DNA of 43,115 nucleotides from a virus. Below are positions 32,501 to 41,500 of the stretch, in pieces. The notes beneath the pieces were generated by a model. It was not told the DNA's origin and searched no databases. It saw nothing but the letters and a program-made list of their open reading frames with translations. The translations under genes and the position numbers were made by a program. The first letter of the stretch is position 1. Each line of letters opens with the position of its first letter. The stretch covers positions 1 to 43,115 of the IMG/VR virus record IMGVR_UViG_3300027797_001672. One strand, given 5' to 3'.

Positions 32501-35500
32501 CCAACCAGCTCGCTGCCAGCTTTTAATGCTGTCTCGGCTGGGTTAGCTAAATTATCTATTATTCCCCAGTCAAATGCTCCAAGAGTTTTTTTGCCCTTAA
32601 GCAGTAGGTTTCCTGGATGCATGTCTCCGTGCCCTAGTATAGATGAAACTGCTTTCATCTTTCCAAAGCTCTTCATTGAAGCATTGGCTTTAAGCCAATC
32701 CATGTCAAGGAATCCATGTGGCAACATCGCACCAGCGTCTTCTAGTGTTTTCATTCCCTTTGATGCAAAATCTTTACTTAATACGGCAGATATATTATTC
32801 CAAGTGCCTAAGATGTTGTCGGTACTTGGCATTTTAAATCTTTTAGCTATTGTGGAACCAGTTACTTCCAATGCACCTTCCATTACATCCTGCATAATCT
32901 TCATGTAATGTACAGATCCATCAGCGGCTTTCATTATAGATGGCCTTGACTTTCCTGCTGTAGCCTTTCCTATATTTATTAAATCATCAAAGTTTCCAGC
33001 CTTTAGCTTTTGTCCAACTTTAATTGCTGTAGGGATTTGTTTGATTGATTGTAATGATTTAGGAATTGCTTTTAATGCTTTAGGGATTGCTTTTATTCCC
33101 TTAATGCCAGCTTTAATTGCTGCTGGTCCGACAAACCAAGAGGCTATGGATGTGTAGTCATTCCATTTGCTTTCGCCTGAATATATGTTACTTACAGACT
33201 GCATAAAGTCTCTTCCACCAAGTTCTAGAAGTACCTTTCCTGCGGGGGTATATTCTGCGGCAGTTCCATAAATGTCAAATGCTTTATGAACAAATTTAGA
33301 CCAATCAGACCTTGTGCTCGGATCTGAGGCTGCTGAAGGGCCTAGGAACTTCCAGAATCCAGTTGCTCCAGGGACTCCATTGGTTTCAGCACTTGAAGTG
33401 TTTCCAAGATTCATACCTTGCTCTTCACGCCATTGATCTACTGTCTTATACTTACTCTTAGGCTTTGGTAAATTTCTTCCGTGACGATGACCCACTTCGC
33501 CACCTGTGTGGAATCCAATAGCTTTTTTAATTTTCTTAAATAGCTTACCCCAGTTGACAGTTGACTGCATTGATCCGCCAGATGTTAACGTGCCATTGGT
33601 ACCAATTAGCTGTCCACTTGAACCGAGCATTCCTCCGCCTTCAATGGAACCTCCGCCTTCAAGTCTGCCTTTACTTAAAAATGTTTGATGCTTTTCTGGA
33701 ATAAACTCTGGATAAATTGTTTTATATTTATCAGGCAGGAATAATTCTGCTCTTCTATTTTTAGCTCTGTTCTCAGCAGTTGTATTTGGAACAAGAGGTC
33801 TGTACTCCCCGTATCCCACTGGCGTAAATGCTGTACCAGGAACAAACTTTGACATGTACTCTGCAATAGCGTTTGCTCTATTTTGTGAAAGGATCTTGTT
33901 GTCTTTTCCTTTACCTACAGAGTCTGTGTGTCCTTGAACAACTATTGATGCTAGCTTATGCTTAATAAGATCTTTAGCAATTGCCTGAAGTTCTAGTCTT
34001 TGTTCTTTATTTAATGTGTAAGAGTTTGTAGCAAAATTAGCTGTAATAGGCGGAACTTCAATTTTAATAACCTGCTTATTAGCATCTTGCCATGCTTCTA
34101 TTGGGCCCATCAATTTTCCGCCTTGATGATCTACATTTACAGTTGTTGATCCATTTCCAAATGAGCTCTTGTGATCAGATTGAGCAGTTGGTTTTATAGG
34201 TCCGCCCGCTGCATATTTACCAGCATTTAGTGCATCAAATGTGTCTACTCCATACTTAGCTACGGAGTCTGCTTTAATTACATATTCACCATTTGATAAG
34301 TAGGCTGGGATAGAATCAGATGTTGCAGTTCCTGCTCCCCTAATATGTCCACCATCTGCTCTGTTATACGGGTTACTAGTTCTTTCTATGCTTCCATTAT
34401 CTCTAACTTTAAAGGTAGAAATCTTTCCGTCTTTGTCTGTTACAGAGAAAAATTCACCAGGATTTACCCCTCTTTCTTTTGCAAGTGCCTCAAGTCTCTG
34501 GCTTATTCCCCACGGGCCCCAGTCTTTTCTACCATTACCATAGCTGTCTAAAGAAGCTCCTGATATAGTTGTTGTACCTGTTCCAGCTTTCCCAAGATTG
34601 TATGGGTCTGACCTAGTGCCGCTTCCAGAGTCTGGACCAATATTTAATCTTTTGCCATCAATATTTATAATCACATTTCCGTTAACATCAATTGTACTTA
34701 ATGCACCAAGCTTGCCTTCAAGGCTAGCAACCATTGCAGCGCCTAAGTCTAGATCTTTTAATCCATTAAGTTTAACCCCAGCCTTTTCTGCTGCGTCAGC
34801 AACTGCTGCAAGCATCTTCTTTGACTGTTCGCCCGTCTTCCAAGCTTGTCTTTCTGCTTCTGGCTTCTTTAGCAATTCTATTTGCCAGTTAAGCATCGCA
34901 GTATTTACTTCTGAAATTGCACTTTCAGTATCGGTAATTTTGCCACTCAAATCGCCAAGCTTTTCTCCTGCCAACTGAGCATTATCTGAGATATCTTGCT
35001 GCTTACTCTGTATAGCCTCAATTAGTTTTTGAAGGGGAATATTCTTTAGAATATTTGAATCTTCAATTGATTTTCTTTGTGCGTTATATTGAAGCTCACT
35101 TTGGTATCCTTGTATATCAAGGCTTGCTTGTTGAGCACCAGCAATGTTTCCAGTTGCAAGTGCGGCATCATATTCTGCCTGCTTCTTTGCAATCTCTCTT
35201 CCTATATCGCCTTCTTGCTTTGCTGCATCTAGCGCCTTAAGTCTTGCATCTGCAAGTTTATTGTTTGCATCTATTTGTTTTTGAAGTGAGGCAATCTTAT
35301 CTCTGTCTGATATTTGATCTGCGACAGATTGTCCTCTTGCCGCTTTTTGGTATTTTGCTTGTTGCTGCAACATTCTGTTGAGATCAGCATATTGCTTTTT
35401 TAATACGCCTTCTCTGTTGGCAGATTCAACTTTTTTACCTAAAGATATCTGAAGGTTATAAAGATCATTTGTTTGTTCTGCGTTAAGGGCCCTTAAGTCT

Positions 35501-38500
35501 CCAGTGTATCCCTTAACCTGAATTCTTGTTTTTTGCCATAAAGATAAAGCAGTTTCTTGCTCGTTAACAATTTGTTTAATTGATGGGTCAATTTTTGCCA
35601 TCTCATCAACGACCTCTTTGGTTAAGTAAACTTGATCTTCAATTTCGCTATTAATTTCGTCAATAGCAGCCTGTTCTTGATCAAGCATTAATTGCTTTTC
35701 TTGACCACTTGAAAAGTATGTTCCCTCCTTAGCTGCTTTTTTACGTGCTTCCTTTAAGGCTTTTGCTTGTCTAGACTCGACATCCGTAGACAAAGCCATC
35801 ATTGCAGTATTTAGCTGATTTGCTTGTTCTGTGGCATTACGGTTAGTTCCCATTGCAATAGTCAAACTATCAATTGCAGATGCTGCAGCAGACGCTGTAT
35901 CTTTTATGTCATTAAATCCTTGTGATCGAACTGTGTAGGCTGCCGCATTTGCTGATTGGTCTGATAATGCGTACATCGTATATATCTTTTTAGCCGCATC
36001 TTCTGCTGACATGCCCATAGCAATTAACTGTTCTTTAAGTCTTATGGCAAGCTCTCTTTGTTTTTGTGCTTGTTTTTCTGGATCTTTATCAACTGTTTGA
36101 TTAATTAAATCTACTTGATCAGAATAATTAGTTTTAACTTCTTTTTTTAACTTTTTATACTCCTCAATAGTTACATCTATAGGTGTTCCAGACCCTTGCA
36201 TGCTTTCGTATAAAAGAGTATTTCTTTCTTTCAATGCCTTTGCATTATTGATCGCTTCTTTGATTTTGTCATTAAAGTTTGTAAACTTAAGGCCTGCTTT
36301 TTCTGCAGCTTCTGCAGTCATGCCATATCCTAATGCATTTAGTCTAAGGGCTTCTTTGTGAGCCTGCCATCTATCCCACGCAATCTTTCCTACTGTAGCA
36401 ACTGTGCCGAGTGCAAGATTAAATCGTGTAAATATACTTAATGATTTTCCGAGTGCTTTGCTGAAAAGGTTTGAGCTTCCAGTTAGCTTGCTTAACATTG
36501 TTCCGTATTTAGTTAACTGTGGTGTACCAAGAACTTTATTAGATCCAACTGCAAACATTGGAGTTCTTGCTTTTACAAATTTATCGCCCATAATGCTTGT
36601 GCCTTTTCCTGCACCTGCATTCATCATATTTCCCATAGCCAAGAATGGAAGGATTGATCCAACTTGTTTAATTACATCTCCGCTGGTTCCGCCAACTTTA
36701 TCGCCAGCATAATTTGCACCTTGCTGTATTCCAAAAAATAATAATAGCTGCTTTAGCATTGGGACTATTCCACCAAACCTAAAGCCATTTGGAATAGATC
36801 CGCCAGCCTTATATCCATTTGGAATTATTCCACCAGCATTTCTTGGAACAAATAGTTCTGGCCCCTTCTCTCCAACAATGTATGGCTGGCCTGCATTAAC
36901 TGGTCCGCCCATTTCTCTTTTTTCTATTCCGAAAACCAACTGCTTTAAAGTTTCTGTTAGTGGTGTATCTTTTTTAGATTCCCAGTTTGCAAACTTCTTT
37001 CTAAGAATTTCTCTATCTATAGCAGAAAGAACTTTTCTTCCTTCTGGTGCAGACAGTGTTGAGGAAGCCGCAGATCTTATTACAGAATCCATGACCTCTG
37101 GCTCTACTGCTTTTATTAAATGGCCCTGTGCGTTCTTAGCATATCCATATGGCATTTCTTTAGCAAGTGATGCAGCAAATTTATCATAAAGAATTCTTTG
37201 CGTTCTCTTTGTTAATCCAGTAGATCCAAAAAGCTTTTCAGCCATTCCTATCTGTAAGGATGTTACTCCCCATCCGCCAGTAGAATCTTTTCCAAATCCT
37301 GCGCCGATTCTATGCATTGCTTTGCCTTTTGTAATTGCTTCAAGCAATCCACCAAATCTAAATCCATTTGCATCAGTTTTAAATGCATTGTCTGACAGAC
37401 TTGCTGAATGACCAGTTTGTCTACGCTTTAGTTCATCTGCCGCCACCATCTTTGCTATAGCCGCTGGTGTCATTTGTTTTTCTGGTGACATCTGTAGGCC
37501 AGAGTGAATTCCGTGTAGCTCTTTCCAGTTGACTCCTCTTGCATCAGATAGTCTTTTAATCATTGCTTCATAAACAACTTTTTCTTCTGGGTTTAAATCA
37601 AATCTTGAAACTGTCTGCTTGAGCTTTGGTAAAGCACTTTCAATCTCTTTAAGCATACGGCCATGATATTCATCTGCTGTCATACCTTTTGGTATTTGAT
37701 GAGTTGACTCAGCAAAGAATTTCTTAGCTCCGCTCCCTTTTCTTCCCAATAGATTTATATAAGCCTGATCTTTTACTGACGGCATAACAGCTGAGTACCC
37801 TCTAAGCCCAGATGCTGCTGAGAATACTCCAGCTGGCCCCACGTCTGAAAGAATGTTTCCAGATAAATTACCTCTTGCTAAATCTTTGTCTCCACGTAAA
37901 GCTGATGCGACTAGCTGTCTAAAGTATTCGTCTGTAGTAAATTTAGCATCTGTTGCTGCAATCTTTGGATCAAATTTAGATTCTAGTGCTAACAGCCTTC
38001 TTCTGCCAGTTGGATCGGTAGGGTCTCTCATTACAACAACTTTTTGTGTTGGAGCATGTAATCCATGAACCTCACGAGCAATTTGTGTTGCTCTCATTTC
38101 TGCAACTGCTGCTCTTTCGTCTAATACTGGTTTTACGAATACTTTTTCGTCGCCCTTCATATAGAGTCCACCAACTCCTGGAACGGGGAAGCTGCGCCCT
38201 GAAGTAGGGGATAGCAGTTCTCCGTATTGAGTTACTGGAGTCTTTGCAAATCTAGAATTGGTAACTGCCTCGTTTGCTTTTTCCATTGCAGCTCTTTTTG
38301 CTCTTTGTTCTTCAACTTGTTTTATAGTTTTAGGCATGCCAATAAAGAAAGGCTTACCGTATCCATATCTTCCTTTTGCTACGGTTCCTCCAAGAACTTT
38401 TCCGCCTGTATTTAAACTTTCAATTCTTGCAGTATATAGAGACCCTATTCCGTCTTTTAATTCTCCAGAGGCAGTTACGCTTCTTCCTGCTTGTCTACCT

Positions 38501-41500
38501 CTAACTGTTCCGTAAGAAAGAAGTTCGTCAAAGAAATTTGAATTATTTCCTCCGCCAACTTTATTTAAATGTCTTCTTAAAATTCTTTCTGCAAACATTT
38601 CAAATGTGTCGTCTGGACCAAAGTTTGGCTTTGTGCGAGATTTTCCTCTGCCACGTAATGCTGTGATCAATGATCTGTATGCTTTCATAAATTGAGCTGG
38701 GTTTCCGCTATAACCTAAATTTTCTGCAGCTGATCTCATAATCACCATCGGATGAATTGGTACACTTTCTAGGTCATCTGCAAAGGCTGATGCGTTTCCA
38801 CCGCTAATTGCTTTTTTGTTTGCACTTGATGACTGAGGACCCATTGCCCCTGGTACAAAATAATCATCTGATCCTTCTATGCTTCTCTTACCTGAAAAAT
38901 GGCCCTTCTCAATTCCCTTCCAAAGTCCTTTAATTTCTTTGTCAGTCATCTTTTCAAGATCACTAGGCTTATAGAAACCACCTGTTTTTGGATTTGGATA
39001 AAGTCTGCCAAACATTGTCATACTTTCATCTAGCCACTGACGTTGTCTGGTTGCGTTACCGCCAGTTTTTGTATCAAAGAAAGCTCTTGCAAAAACCTTT
39101 GATCTTCCTTCTGGTATATACCTAGCTCCTAGCTTTCTTACCATTCCTGGAATAATTGACCCGCCAAATACTCTTCCCATTCCAGATGTATTTCCAGGTC
39201 CGCCATTTAATTCATACATCAAAGGCATATTTCTTTTTGCAATATTCGCTGGTATGACTGCTTCTCCAGGTGTTAATACAACTGGGACTTGTCCGCCTTC
39301 TTGTGCATAATAAGACTTGCCTCCAAGTATATTTGTTATTAACGGAAGATGCTTTTCAGTTGCAGCTTTATTAATTACAAATGCGCCAGGCTCTGCTGTG
39401 GTGTGGTAGGTATCTGTGTCACCAGTTCCTGGGACAAAGCCTCCTTTTGCAAACCTTGGCTTTGTTGTTTCAATGTTATATCCAGCACCTGATGTTCTTA
39501 CGCCACCGAGAGCTCTTGCAATTCTATCAACCATTGCTTTTGTAGGGCCCTTATGAAACATTTCTTTCATATTAGATTTGCCTGTAGCTGGATCTACAAC
39601 TGGCTGAGAAGTAAGTGGTACTGTGGTAAGGTTTGCTGTTCTGCCCATTCCTGCTGCAGTTAATCTTGTTGTTTCTGCAAGCATTGCTTCAACAGTTGCA
39701 TTTAATGAAATAATTCTTGCTCTAGCTTGTTCTACAGTTATTTTACTTTGTTGAACTTGCTGTACGATTGCTGCAGTTTCTTTTGCGGCAAGGTCTGTTA
39801 TCTGACTAAACTCTGGGAGTAGTGCTTGATATGAATCGGATAAACTTGATGTAACAGTTCCTGTTGCCATAACTTCTGCTTTTAATATTTTAAGTTCTGC
39901 TTCAGATTGCATAGCAATAGCAGCTGTCATAGCATGCCATTTTGCAGCCTCTGCTGCAACAATTCCTGTGGAGGTTCCACCTACTGATGTTAGGCCAGGT
40001 ATCTTTGGAAGATCTCCATCCATATAGGCCTGTGGGTTTCTACCAACTCTTATGTTTACTGGCTTTGCTCCTGGAACTGTTCCAAATATTGTTCCTTCTT
40101 GTGGATTGCCAGAAGGGATCAAATGAGACATATCTCTTGAATATGGTCTACCGACTAGGGGGTTATTTTTATCTACTACTCTGCCTGAACCGCCTGCTGC
40201 CATAATTACTCCGCCTGCAACTGTTGATACTGCTGGCTGAACTGCTACCTTTGCTGCATTTGCTTTTGTTTCTAAGTTTATAAAAGATTCAGCTAAAGTA
40301 TTTACTGCATTAGATAAAACAATAGTTGCTTCTGTGTCTGAGTAGAATGAGGTGGCTAATCCTTTAGCTGCAGCATCTGCGGCTATGATCTCTGGCGTTA
40401 GAAGCCTGAACCCTTGACCGCCTTTTGCAAGTTGTCTTAAGTGGAATATTCCCTTAACTACGTAACCAATAAAGTTACCCATTACACCAGCCATCATAAT
40501 TAGTGGACCAGCTATTGCAGTTAATCCTCCCAATACGTTTAGTAATGTTTTAACTGGCTCGGGAAGCTTTTGGAAAAACTTTATAATTGCGTCAACAACT
40601 TTTAAGACCTTTGTGCTTATTCTTAAAAATTGCTCTCCTGCCCCAGCAAGATCTGCTTGTACTGATGCCCAGGCTCTTTTAAATTGTCCAGAGGCTGACT
40701 CTGTCATCATCTTTAATTCTCGCTCTGAGATTGCTGCTAAATCTGTCACGCTTGCTTTCATTAAGTCCATAACCTGAAGTGTCTGTGATCCAGACTTTCC
40801 TAGGTTTTCAAACAGAGCTGACATTCTTGCAAACTGGAACTTACCAAATAGTTGTTCAATTGCTCTAGATTTATCTAGCGGATTAAGATTGTCTAGTGCG
40901 GCCTGCAATGATAATATTGTTGCAGTTAGATCACCAGCATTATTATTTACAATACCCTTTAGATCAATTCCAAATCCAGCGAACTGCTCTGTTGCAACCT
41001 TGGTTGGGTTGATAAGTGATGCCATTGCTGACTTAATTGCGTTTGCGCCTTCTGATGCATTTACTCCACCTTCTTTCATTGCAGTAAGGTAAAGTGCTAA
41101 ATCTTTTACGTCTCCGCCAAGAGATTTGATTACTGGACCTGCTTTTGGAATAGCTTCTGTTAAATCTGCAAGGCTTGTTGATGTCTGGTTTTCAACTGCG
41201 TTGAGGAAGTCAATTGATTGGGCTAGTTCATCGGTGCTCTGCTTAAAAGCATTTTGAATTGCAAGAGTTGCTTTCATAGCATCTTGTCTATCAACTTCAC
41301 CAAGTACTGCAAGTCTTGTTGTTTGCTGTGTGGCGGCAATTAAATCATTGCCCTGTTGCCCTGTTGCTGCTAAGTCTGCAGCAAGTGCGATTGTTTCTTT
41401 ATATGCAACGCCATAAGAGCTAGCAATTTCTCTAGCTGTTGCAGTAACATCTTTTCTTACTTGTGCTAAATCTGCAGATGAAGTTGCGGCAAGACCGCCA

